From assembly GCA_036655355.1 (NCBI GenBank), contig JAVVQG010000001.1:124001-188000 (forward strand): 64,000 nucleotides of DNA, read 5' to 3'. This stretch comes from JAUNSR01 sp036655355 (GTDB lineage: Bacteria; Bacteroidota; Bacteroidia; Bacteroidales; JAUNSR01). Each line of letters opens with the position of its first letter. Positions within the stretch are counted from its first letter, which is position 1. The notes beneath the pieces were generated by a model, which saw only the letters and a program-made list of their open reading frames with translations, had not been told where the DNA came from and did no database searches. Positions 26,833 through 34,215 of the stretch are shown here, piece by piece. Both the position numbers and the translations under genes were made by a program.

Positions 26833-28563
26833 ATGCGAAAAATCAATCTTATTTTATGCATGCTCAGTTTACTGGGACTCATAAGTTGTCAGCAAAAAGC
26901 AAAAAAAGAAGCTGCGGCCGATACTATTTATGTAAATGGCGACATAATTACAATGGAGGGTGATAGCGCCAAATATGTAGAAGCGGTGGGAATAAAGGAG
27001 GGTAAGATCATATTTGTAGGTTCGGAGGCAGACACTGATAAATTTAAAGGAGACAGCACAAAGATAATTGACCTACAAGGAAAAACGTTGCTCCCTGCAT
27101 TTTTAGACGGACATGGGCATTTTTACAATGTCGGGTTCGCTTCGGCCTGCGCCAATTTACTACCCCCGCCCGATGGACCAGGCAAGGATTACGCCGCTAT
27201 TGTCGATGAATTAAACCGATATAAAGAGACCGAAGACGGAAAATTAATGATCGAGAAATTTGGATGGATCATCGGGAATGGATACGATGATTCTCAATTG
27301 AGTGAAAAAGATCATCCCAAAGCGACTGATTTAGATAAAGTAAGCACCGATATCCCGGTCATGATCGTTCATCAGTCTGGCCATTTGGCTGCAATTAATA
27401 CAAAAGCCATGAACTTGCTTGGTTACACCAGAAATACAAAAGACCCTCAAGGGGGAACCTTACGACGAAATGCCGCTGGCGAGCCGAATGGCGTACTTGA
27501 AGAGAATGCCGCATTTGCTGTATTATTTCAGGTTCTAGCAAAATCAGATGCTGAGATGGCCGATAAATTCATAGAGAAGGGACAAGAGGAGTATGCAAAA
27601 AAAGGGTATTTAACTGCACAAGACGGTCGAACGACCGTAGAACAGATGGCTGCATTAAAATCAGCTGCCGACAGAGGTGTATTTTACCTTGATGTTGTGT
27701 CGTATCCCGATATGACACTAGGCACTGAATGCATGAATGACAGCTATTATAGCCCTCAACACAATTATAAAAACAGGTATCGAATCGGCGGCGTAAAACT
27801 CACGTTGGATGGATCACCACAGGGAAAAACCGCTTGGTTAACCCAATGCTATCATGTAAATCCTGCAGGACAAACCGGTTGTTACACAGGCTATCCGGTA
27901 ATGGATGATGACAAAGCTGATGAGTATGTTGAATTGGCATTTAAAAATAAATGGCAGATTCTTTGTCATAGCAATGGCGATGCCGCCATTGATCAATATT
28001 TAAAGGCAGTTGAAAATGCCGAGAAGAAATATGATTATGACGATCACCGCACAGTTATCATACACGCACAGACCTTACGTAAAGATCAAATCCCTACTTT
28101 GGCTAAATTAAAAGTACTGCCATCTCTTTTTCCGATGCACACCTATTATTGGGGAGATTGGCACATTAAATCGGTTTTAGGGGAACCTAGAGCAGATTAT
28201 ATTTCACCTTGCCGAGATGTAATTGATGCCGGATTGACTATTACTTCACACCATGATGCTCCTGTAACATTCCCTAATTCAATGCGGGTTTTGGATGCAA
28301 CCGTCAACAGGGTTACCAGAAGTGGAAAAATTCTTGGAGCCGAGCAACGGATCACACCGTATGAAGGACTTAAAACATTAACCGATTGGGCGGCATTCCA
28401 GTATTTTGAAGAAAAGTCAAAGGGAACCCTCACGGTGGGCAAACTGGGGGATTTGGTTATTCTAGACAAAAATCCACTAAAGATCAACCCCATGGAAATT
28501 CACAACATTCAAGTTTTAGAATCAATTAAAGAGGGCGAAACAGTTTACAAAGCAAAACAATGA
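26833..28563 (+). CDS. Amidohydrolase family lipoprotein (Amidohydro_3, AepA/NfdA-like)
   Basis: A 576-residue metal-dependent hydrolase of the amidohydrolase superfamily with a lipoprotein signal (MRKINLILCMLSLLGLISC, lipidated Cys19). The composite beta-sandwich holds VNGDIITMEGD. The HxH metal motif is in LDGHGHFYNVG, later His ligands lie in CHSNGDAAI and IIHAQTL, and a C-terminal Asp is in SHHDAP. The family hydrolyses N-substituted formamides, cyclic amides and related C-N bonds; the substrate is unknown. It is probably co-transcribed with the DUF1254 gene and ends at a terminator. Confidence 0.88.
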   Translation: MRKINLILCMLSLLGLISCQQKAKKEAAADTIYVNGDIITMEGDSAKYVEAVGIKEGKIIFVGSEADTDKFKGDSTKIIDLQGKTLLPAFLDGHGHFYNVGFASACANLLPPPDGPGKDYAAIVDELNRYKETEDGKLMIEKFGWIIGNGYDDSQLSEKDHPKATDLDKVSTDIPVMIVHQSGHLAAINTKAMNLLGYTRNTKDPQGGTLRRNAAGEPNGVLEENAAFAVLFQVLAKSDAEMADKFIEKGQEEYAKKGYLTAQDGRTTVEQMAALKSAADRGVFYLDVVSYPDMTLGTECMNDSYYSPQHNYKNRYRIGGVKLTLDGSPQGKTAWLTQCYHVNPAGQTGCYTGYPVMDDDKADEYVELAFKNKWQILCHSNGDAAIDQYLKAVENAEKKYDYDDHRTVIIHAQTLRKDQIPTLAKLKVLPSLFPMHTYYWGDWHIKSVLGEPRADYISPCRDVIDAGLTITSHHDAPVTFPNSMRVLDATVNRVTRSGKILGAEQRITPYEGLKTLTDWAAFQYFEEKSKGTLTVGKLGDLVILDKNPLKINPMEIHNIQVLESIKEGETVYKAKQ

Positions 28564-28570
28564 CGAGTTA

Positions 28571-28626
28571 GAATAGGTGACTTTTTGGAATAGGTGACTT
28601 TTCAATCGAAAAAAGTTACCTATTCC
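28571..28626 (+). terminator. Terminator-like inverted repeat after the amidohydrolase, with a duplicated arm
   Basis: GGAATAGGTGACTTTT (28587-28602) pairs with AAAAGTTACCTATTCC (28611-28626) with one wobble pair. A second direct copy of the left arm (GAATAGGTGACTTTT) lies at 28571-28585, so two alternative hairpins are possible. There is no long T-tract after the stem. Confidence 0.55.
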
Positions 28627-29074
28627 AATCTCTCAAAGAATAAAAAGGCACTATATCTCAATATCTTTCATTGGGTTACGCCCAATTGCCCCAAATGAGT
28701 TTATTTCGCAAAAACATTTTATTGATAAAAATTTTACATATATTTGCATATGTGAACAAACTGAGGTAAAACCACCGACCGATAGTTCGATTCACAAATT
28801 GCGCGCATCAAACAGAACGAATCATCACACCACTTCCACGAAAGAGTTATGCAAAATAGCGTATGCTTATAAAACGGAGAAGATTCACAAAAAGAATAGT
28901 TAAATTAATTGCTTAGATTAACAACTAGAATAGTTAATTACAGAGACCAGTTTCATCATGCGCATCCTTTTATAAATAGCATCGTTAATACATCGCCTCG
29001 CTAGAGGAGAAGCACCCTATCCACCCGTGGTGCAACCGAACTACATTTCGAGACGCCCGAAAACCCCAACTTGC

Positions 29075-29158
29075 TCCTATAAATTGGTATTTTCATCCTA
29101 TAAAAAGATGTTTTGATCCTATAAAAAGATGTTTTGATCCTACAAAAAGATGTTGAAT
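29075..29158. repeat. Tandem array, 21-bp unit, four copies
   Basis: Units begin TCCTATAAAAAGATG at 29096, 29117 and 29138 (the last with TCCTAC and a shortened end), preceded by a diverged unit at 29075. Two central copies are identical. The plus-strand frame matching the 21-bp period has TGA in each full unit, so the array is unlikely to be coding. Confidence 0.85.
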
Positions 29159-29175
29159 CCCCGGTGATACGAAGT

Positions 29176-29263
29176 TTTGACGGCGGTGAAACGAGCCTTC
29201 ATCCGCCGTGAAACGAGCCTTCGTCCGCCGGGAAACGAGAGTTCATCCGCCGTGAAACGATTA
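29176..29263. repeat. Tandem array, 22-bp unit, four copies
   Basis: The core CCGCCGTGAAACGA recurs with a period of 22 bp (units near 29176, 29198, 29220 and 29242), with a few substitutions. It is GC-rich compared with its surroundings. The period is not a multiple of three, so it cannot encode a regular peptide repeat. Confidence 0.85.
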
Positions 29264-29335
29264 TTTGCTCGGCATCAGGACCTCTTTTTAGTGCTTTTGG
29301 AAGGGATTTAAGCGTATTTAGGAGACAGAAAGGGG

Positions 29336-29419
29336 GTATTTCGAAGCAAAATGAAGGTATTTCGAAGAAAAACGAGTGATTTTTCGAGAAAAAAACTGCA
29401 CTATTTCAGTAAAACAGAA
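29336..29419. repeat. Degenerate tandem array, 21-bp unit
   Basis: GGTATTTCGAAG recurs at 29336 and 29357, followed by two increasingly diverged units at 29378 and 29399, all with a 21-bp spacing and an A-rich second half. Confidence 0.65.
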
Positions 29420-29468
29420 GAACTGGAGTAATAAAATTAAGGTTTGTTTTCTAAAAAAAAATAAAGAC

Positions 29469-29532
29469 ATTTAAGTATTGTGCTTCCGGAGAACGGAGGA
29501 ATTTAAATATTGTGATTCCGGAGCACGAAGGA
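29469..29532. repeat. Direct repeat, 32 bp, two copies
   Basis: Two adjacent 32-bp copies (29469-29500 and 29501-29532) share ATTTAA.TATTGTG, then TTCCGGAG and an ACG.AGGA end. A third, truncated start (ATTTCGCAAAAG) follows. Confidence 0.8.
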
Positions 29533-29609
29533 ATTTCGCAAAAGCTAGCATTCAAATGAGGTTCTCAGAATTATATTTTTACTTTAAATTAATAAAATCA
29601 TTCCATTAA

Positions 29610-29642
29610 TTTGGATTTATCAATACTTATAAACTATATTTG
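29610..29642 (+). promoter_or_regulatory. Promoter of tRNA-Ala (-33 TTTG, -7 TATATTTG)
   Basis: TTTG (29610-29613) and TATATTTG (29635-29642) are both perfect matches to the Bacteroidetes consensus with a 21-bp spacer, 15 nt before the tRNA 5' end. This is the clearest promoter in the window. Confidence 0.8.
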
Positions 29643-29656
29643 CCGTATCAGATGAC

Positions 29657-29730
29657 GGGGCATTAGCTCATCTGGCTAGAGCGCGACACTGGCAGTGTCG
29701 AGGTGAGCGGTTCGAGTCCGCTATGCTCCA
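29657..29730 (+). tRNA. tRNA-Ala (anticodon GGC)
   Basis: A 74-nt cloverleaf. The acceptor GGGGCAT pairs with ATGCTCC, including the G3:U70 pair that marks alanine tRNAs. The D arm is GCTC/GAGC, the anticodon arm CGACA/TGTCG with loop CTGGCAG (anticodon GGC), and the T arm AGCGG/CCGCT with loop TTCGAGT. Discriminator is A73; the 3' CCA is not encoded. A consensus promoter precedes it and a hairpin terminator follows. Confidence 0.97.
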
Positions 29731-29772
29731 CTAACCAATGACCTGGTTAATATTACGCTAAAGACCTACTTT

Positions 29773-29820
29773 ATACCCAATTGCAGAAAGAGCGGAATCT
29801 TTCTACAGTTGGGTATTTTG
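29773..29820. terminator. Terminator between tRNA-Ala and the convergent aldo/keto reductase gene
   Basis: ATACCCAA..GAAAGA (from 29773) pairs with TCTTTC..TTGGGTAT (to 29815) with two small mismatches, followed by TTTTG on the plus strand. Confidence 0.7.
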
Positions 29821-29829
29821 TTGTAAGGA

Positions 29830-30774
29830 TCAAATCGTTTCGTCCCAAATGGATTCATACGTATACGGTCCCCCTTCTAAAATAGCAAAACTACCTTTCA
29901 CGGTACGTTCCCCTTGATTCAACGCCATTATACGTTGCATTTCGACATCCCCCAAGGTGAGATCCAAAGCCCCGAAATTCTCAAGTATCCGCTGTTTTTT
30001 TATGGATTTGGGAATCGCCACAATGCCCCTCTGGATTCCCCAAGCAATAAGCACCTGAGCGGGAGTGGCCTTGTGTGCATTTGCAATCTCCGCAATCACG
30101 GCATCCTCCAACTCACCGGCCGGGGCGCCGGGTTTACGTTCACCTCCAAGAGGAGCGTATGCCGTAACCAAAATATCATGAGCCTTTGCCAATTCAACCA
30201 TCACCTCCTGATTAAAATAAGGATGGATCTCGATCTGATTCATTTCGGGCTTCACTTTTGCGCACTTCATCAAACTACGCAATTTAGCCACGCTGAAATT
30301 AGACACGCCGATGTGTTTCGCCAATCCCTTCTCCTTCATCGCCTCCATGGCCTGCCAGGTAGTTTCAATGGGAAGCTCATTTAACGGAACGAGATCGTCC
30401 GCCGTTTTCGGCAACTGCACATACGGCTTAAAAACCATGGGCCAATGGATCAAATAAAGATCCAGGTAATCCAACTGAAGCTCTTCGAGCGTTTTACGCA
30501 GGGCTGCTTCCACATTCGCCGGATCATGGGCATTATTCCACAACTTCGAGGTAATAAAAAGATCCTCACGTTTCACCACACCCTCCTTAAACAATTGTTG
30601 CAGCGCCTCTCCCACTTCATGTTCATTGCCATAAATAGCGGCACAATCGAGGTGTCTGTAGCCAGCACGCACCGCATCGATAACGGCATTTTTCACCTCT
30701 TCCGGTTTTGCAAGGAAAGTTCCGAGACCCAATACAGGGATCGTATCGCCATTTCTAAATTTTAATGTTTTCAT
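29830..30774 (-). CDS. Aldo/keto reductase
   Basis: A 314-residue NADPH-dependent reductase of the AKR superfamily. The catalytic tetrad is visible as Asp43 and Tyr48 (HLDCAAIYGNE), Lys77 (ITSKLWN) and His110 (LIHWP). Coenzyme-binding IPKSIKKQRILEN lies near the C-terminus. The family reduces aldehydes and ketones to alcohols; the substrate cannot be assigned. The ATG at 30774 (MKTLKFRNGDTIPVLGLGTF) is the family start; an upstream in-frame start at 30831 adds an unrelated extension. Confidence 0.92.
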   Translation of the reverse strand: MKTLKFRNGDTIPVLGLGTFLAKPEEVKNAVIDAVRAGYRHLDCAAIYGNEHEVGEALQQLFKEGVVKREDLFITSKLWNNAHDPANVEAALRKTLEELQLDYLDLYLIHWPMVFKPYVQLPKTADDLVPLNELPIETTWQAMEAMKEKGLAKHIGVSNFSVAKLRSLMKCAKVKPEMNQIEIHPYFNQEVMVELAKAHDILVTAYAPLGGERKPGAPAGELEDAVIAEIANAHKATPAQVLIAWGIQRGIVAIPKSIKKQRILENFGALDLTLGDVEMQRIMALNQGERTVKGSFAILEGGPYTYESIWDETI

Positions 30775-30884
30775 AGGAATATAAATTAGATGTCTTCGAA
30801 ACCCAAACAGCTTCTTATACGAATATCGCAATAATTAAGGAGGAATAAAAGAAAAGTAACGAATCAATTCACCCCCACATTTGG

Positions 30885-30892
30885 TATCTTTA
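30885..30892 (+). promoter_or_regulatory. Candidate -7 element for the GNAT gene
   Basis: TATCTTTA matches TAnnTTTG at all but the last base, 37 nt before the first likely ATG. Confidence 0.35.
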
Positions 30893-30928
30893 GCTGATTT
30901 TTCATCCGATATAACAACACTTTCTACA

Positions 30929-31372
30929 ATGATACGCACAATGATACGCAAATACATACCGGAAGATGCCACGGCGGTAATCGATCTTTGGCTGAAAGCT
31001 TCGGCCATCTCCCACTCCTTTATCGAATACGATTATTGGCTCAAAAATGCAGATGCCATGAAATCGGTTTATCTCCCGATGGCCAACACATCGGTATATG
31101 TTACAGAGCAGGGGGAGATCGCCGGATTTATCGCTTTGGTGGGTAATTTAGTAGCTGCCCTGTTCGTTTCGCCGACACATCAGAACTGCGGAATAGGGAG
31201 CGTTCTACTCAGGGAGGCCAAAGAGCGCTTCACCTCGTTAGAACTGTATGTGTATGCCCTGAACGGCCCTGCGATTCGCTTTTATACGCGAAATGGCTTT
31301 GAGAGAAGAGGCAGCCACACCGACCCCAATACGGGTGAACTTCAATATCGGATGGAATTCCATGCAGGATAA
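30929..31372 (+). CDS. GNAT family N-acetyltransferase
   Basis: A 147-residue acetyl-CoA-dependent acetyltransferase. IRKYIPEDATAVIDLWLKAS opens the fold, the acetyl-CoA binding loop is QNCGIGSVLLREA (Q-x-x-G-x-G/A) and VYALNGPAIRFYTRNGF is motif B. It resembles YjaB-type GNATs; the acceptor is unknown. Two ATGs, 30929 and 30941, lie in a direct duplication (ATGATACGCA repeated 12 nt apart). The second gives the more family-like N-terminus, so either is possible. Confidence 0.88.
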   Translation: MIRTMIRKYIPEDATAVIDLWLKASAISHSFIEYDYWLKNADAMKSVYLPMANTSVYVTEQGEIAGFIALVGNLVAALFVSPTHQNCGIGSVLLREAKERFTSLELYVYALNGPAIRFYTRNGFERRGSHTDPNTGELQYRMEFHAG

Positions 31373-31507
31373 TGAATCCGTGTAGCGCATCGGTGATCAG
31401 ACAATCCATTGGCTTATTTGTGGGATTCGAGGAGGAGCGTTTTTTCGGTTAAACCTTTTCATTACTTATAGCGTTATACAGAGAAATAACTAACTCCTTT
31501 TGTATAT

Positions 31508-32713
31508 ATGGACGCTCTTAAATTTGTAAAAGCTTGTCAGGAACAAAATCCGATCGATCTCTACGATGTAGCGCTGGGCGTATTCACGAACGATCTACCT
31601 GACGAATTATTTGATAATTATGACGTAATGATGACCATTGAGTTACTTACCGAAACACTTTATGAGGAAAAGGAGTTCGAAAAAGTAGAACAATTGGTTC
31701 AGGTACTGCGCTGTAATCAACCTGAACTCTATCAGGAAGGAGCTTTCACGCTACTCCCAAACCTGATTTGTTATTCTCTTTTCAAAGGAGATACCGAGCG
31801 GGTTGAATTTTATATGATGGAACTCAGCATTGCGCCCGAAGAAGACATCCTGCTCTTCGCTCACTTGCTGGATGTGATCGACGCATACGGATACACCGAA
31901 TTGATGAATAAGATCGTTACGCACGTTTTGAATTCAGACCATCATTTGGATGAAGAAGATGTAGAGGTGTTGGAATCTTACCTGATGTCTGTAGATGCGA
32001 ATACGGAAGACAGACAATTGATCGCGATTCGCCGCGGATTTTTGGATCGTGCCCCCGTTTGGCATATTCCGGAAATTACAGCCGAAAACATCATCGATGC
32101 AATGATCGAGTACTTCGACCACAATTTCAAGGAAAACCTCCAAGAGAAACTTTTACTCGAAGAGGTAAGTTTCAGAAACTACATTGCGGGAATGATCGAC
32201 TCCGAATACCTGGATACCTATGAATATGCGGCCACTGTTTTATGGGGTAGCGTATACCTGATGGACCAGCTGGGAGCAAACGGTGTTTTGACGGCTGAGG
32301 AAACAGCATACAACCTCGAGATCATCCGCAAAGTGAAAGCATTTCTAATGGTAAATATCCCGTGGGACGGTTATTGGAAATTGAAGTTCCTTTACACATG
32401 GGATCGTCCTTACAGCATTGAGGCATCGGAATTCGAAGCTGAAAAACAGTTGGTGGAACACAACCTGCAGGTGAAACCGAATCAGATTGTAAATGAATCC
32501 ATCCTGGATATTTTCGGCAAATACGCCAAAAACATCTCCTATTCCAAATACCTGGAAGATGAACAGGCGGCATTTGAAAAGATGATCAGCGAAGAAAATA
32601 AAGAGGAGTTTGGGGTGGATAAGAAAACAGATAGCATGTTTCCGTATTTTAATTATCTTAGCGGTGAATTCGACAGTGAATTCAAGCCAAAACCTAGCGG
32701 CAAGCACACCTGA
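31508..32713 (+). CDS. Hypothetical protein, acidic, helix-rich (401 residues)
   Basis: I do not recognise this protein. It is strongly acidic and helical, without signal peptide or membrane segments, and shows TPR/HEAT-like amphipathic helices in the first 170 residues (DLPDELFDNYDVMMTIELL, EKEFEKVEQLVQVLR). A second region follows with an aromatic cluster (NIPWDGYWKLKFLYTWDRPY near residue 280) and a low-complexity charged tail. It is probably cytosolic. It is followed after 55 nt by a DJ-1 family gene on the same strand. Confidence 0.75.
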   Translation: MDALKFVKACQEQNPIDLYDVALGVFTNDLPDELFDNYDVMMTIELLTETLYEEKEFEKVEQLVQVLRCNQPELYQEGAFTLLPNLICYSLFKGDTERVEFYMMELSIAPEEDILLFAHLLDVIDAYGYTELMNKIVTHVLNSDHHLDEEDVEVLESYLMSVDANTEDRQLIAIRRGFLDRAPVWHIPEITAENIIDAMIEYFDHNFKENLQEKLLLEEVSFRNYIAGMIDSEYLDTYEYAATVLWGSVYLMDQLGANGVLTAEETAYNLEIIRKVKAFLMVNIPWDGYWKLKFLYTWDRPYSIEASEFEAEKQLVEHNLQVKPNQIVNESILDIFGKYAKNISYSKYLEDEQAAFEKMISEENKEEFGVDKKTDSMFPYFNYLSGEFDSEFKPKPSGKHT

Positions 32714-32768
32714 TAAATCAGATGCTTCCCGGAGGAGTGCCTCAAAGATTGATTAAATCAAAATACAA

Positions 32769-33314
32769 ATGCAAACAGCTTTTCTTTTTCTTGCTACCGG
32801 CTTCGAAGAAACCGAAGCAATCACTCCGATAGATGTGTTACGTCGTGCCGGAATAGAACTCAAAACCATCTCCGTTTCAAATGAAAAGAACGTCACGGGT
32901 GCCCACGGCATTACGGTTGTGGCGGATCAACTTCTTTCTGAAACCGATTTTACGAACGCTACGATGTTGATTCTACCCGGAGGAATGCCCGGAACCACAA
33001 ATCTAAAGGAGTGCGTAGGATTGGCTAAACTCCTCAAGGAACAAAATGCCAAAGGGGGATATATCGCCGCGATCTGTGCCGCACCATTGGTGTTAGGTGG
33101 ATTGGGATTATTACATAACAAAAAGGCGACTTGTTATCCGGGATTTGAAAAAGAGCTGATCGGTGCACACGTATCCGCCGACGCGGTGGTGAAAGACGGC
33201 AACATCGTCACGAGTAAAGGGCCGGGAACTGCATTGGAATTTGCGCTTTCATTGGCCGCACTACTCACTACGGAAGAGAAAGCTGCTCAGATTGCCTCAG
33301 CAATGATTGCTTAA
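32769..33314 (+). CDS. DJ-1/PfpI family protein (YajL-like)
   Basis: A 181-residue protein of the DJ-1 superfamily with the nucleophilic elbow AAICAAPLVLG (Cys103) and a conserved acidic partner near the N-terminus (FEETEAITPIDVL, Glu16). DJ-1/YajL proteins are linked to oxidative and carbonyl stress, with glyoxalase or protein-deglycase activity reported for several members; the latter is disputed. A terminator follows the stop. Confidence 0.92.
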   Translation: MQTAFLFLATGFEETEAITPIDVLRRAGIELKTISVSNEKNVTGAHGITVVADQLLSETDFTNATMLILPGGMPGTTNLKECVGLAKLLKEQNAKGGYIAAICAAPLVLGGLGLLHNKKATCYPGFEKELIGAHVSADAVVKDGNIVTSKGPGTALEFALSLAALLTTEEKAAQIASAMIA

Positions 33315-33339
33315 AAAATACTCCCTGTTTTTCAAAAGA

Positions 33340-33381
33340 AAGAGATCCGAAAGTCATAATGATTTACGGATCTCTTTTTTA
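33340..33381. terminator. Terminator after the DJ-1 family gene
   Basis: AAAGAGATCCG (33340-33350) pairs with CGGATCTCTTT (33368-33378), followed by further T on the plus strand. Confidence 0.85.
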
Positions 33382-33454
33382 TATCAAATTAATTTAATGT
33401 GATGAAATCGTATGATTAGCTCCGTTCACTCCCGCGCTTAATGGAGTGATCGCC

Positions 33455-33868
33455 TCAATTCCGACTCACTCTACGAGCTTCGTCTATCGCAATTTTCCAT
33501 GTACCGTCTTTTTGCTTTCTCACCACCTGATTCGAATCAAACGGAATAATAACTTCTTTCCCATCGGGATCACGCCCTTCAAAAATTCCGATGATGCGAA
33601 CAGATGCAACCGTATCTTCCAGGTTACGGATCACGTTCACCTTCTCTAATTTCATTGTCGCATTTCTGGCCGTAAGCCACATATATTCTTTTTGGAACGT
33701 TTTCTCCTCACGGGTCAATGGATTACCCGAAACTAACGAATACCAGATTGCACCCGATTCATAGAGGTCTAAAATCAGATCTACATCGCCTTTTCTCATC
33801 GCTTCACAAAGAATGTAATTACATTCTTCCGGATTGTAAGCCTGCCGTGTCATTGTTTGATTTGCCAT
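33455..33868 (-). CDS. NTF2-like/SnoaL-like domain protein (DUF4440-type)
   Basis: A 137-residue protein with the cone-shaped NTF2-like fold pattern: an N-terminal helix pair (EECNYILCEAMRKGDVDLIL), LYESGAIWYS, then a beta-sheet ending in GTWKIAIDEARRVSRN. Close relatives are DUF4440 or SnoaL-like proteins, which range from enzymes to ligand-binding domains. No catalytic residues can be assigned. It is a single gene convergent with the DJ-1 gene. Confidence 0.75.
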   Translation of the reverse strand: MANQTMTRQAYNPEECNYILCEAMRKGDVDLILDLYESGAIWYSLVSGNPLTREEKTFQKEYMWLTARNATMKLEKVNVIRNLEDTVASVRIIGIFEGRDPDGKEVIIPFDSNQVVRKQKDGTWKIAIDEARRVSRN

Positions 33869-34215
33869 AGGGTTTTCTGTTGATTTAAGACTTTAAACTG
33901 CCTTTATTTGAATTAATTTCTACACCAAAGTAACAATTTCAAACTATCTAAAGTTCTGATTATTGCAGTTTTATTCATTATCATTTTCTACAACACCTTA
34001 CTCGAATAAAAATCGAAACAAATATCAATACATTCGAAAAAAAAGATTATCATTAGCGAATTTTTAACCCTAAAATTGCGTAAAAATAGCCTTCGAAAGA
34101 CTATGTGCTTACGATTTGAAACCAAAACAAAAAGCCCTCTGACGATCTAATAGTCGTCAGAGGGCTTTTCTTACAATCTGTAATATTTATACAGTTATGC
34201 CATTCAGAAAGATGC
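33869..34215. other. AT-rich intergenic region between the NTF2-like gene and nhaA
   Basis: No gene seen. It contains the nhaA terminator (34130-34169) and presumably the promoter of the NTF2-like gene, which I could not pin down. Confidence 0.5.
34124..34169 (-). terminator. Terminator downstream of nhaA
   Basis: AAAAGCCCTCTGACGA (34130-34145) is perfectly complementary to TCGTCAGAGGGCTTTT (34154-34169), with a T-rich tract after it on the minus strand. Confidence 0.9.

Larger units (their letters stand above)
28627..29656. other. About 1 kb non-coding, repeat-rich region before tRNA-Ala
   Basis: No supported protein gene. The left half (28627-29070) is AT-rich with a small GC-rich patch near 28990-29040. 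From 29075 onward, four different short tandem arrays follow one another (listed separately), then the tRNA promoter. No transposase remnant was recognised. Confidence 0.65.

Noticed and set aside
29075..29263. Possible CRISPR array
   Set aside because: Repeat units are contiguous with no unique spacers, are only 21-22 bp long, and no cas gene is nearby.
29317..29430. Short open frame through the degenerate 21-bp array on the plus strand
   Set aside because: Under 40 codons, begins right after a stop without a start codon, and follows the repeat composition rather than a protein signal.
29657..29730. tRNA-Ala as attachment site of an integrated element
   Set aside because: No duplicate of the tRNA 3' end and no integrase gene were found in the window.
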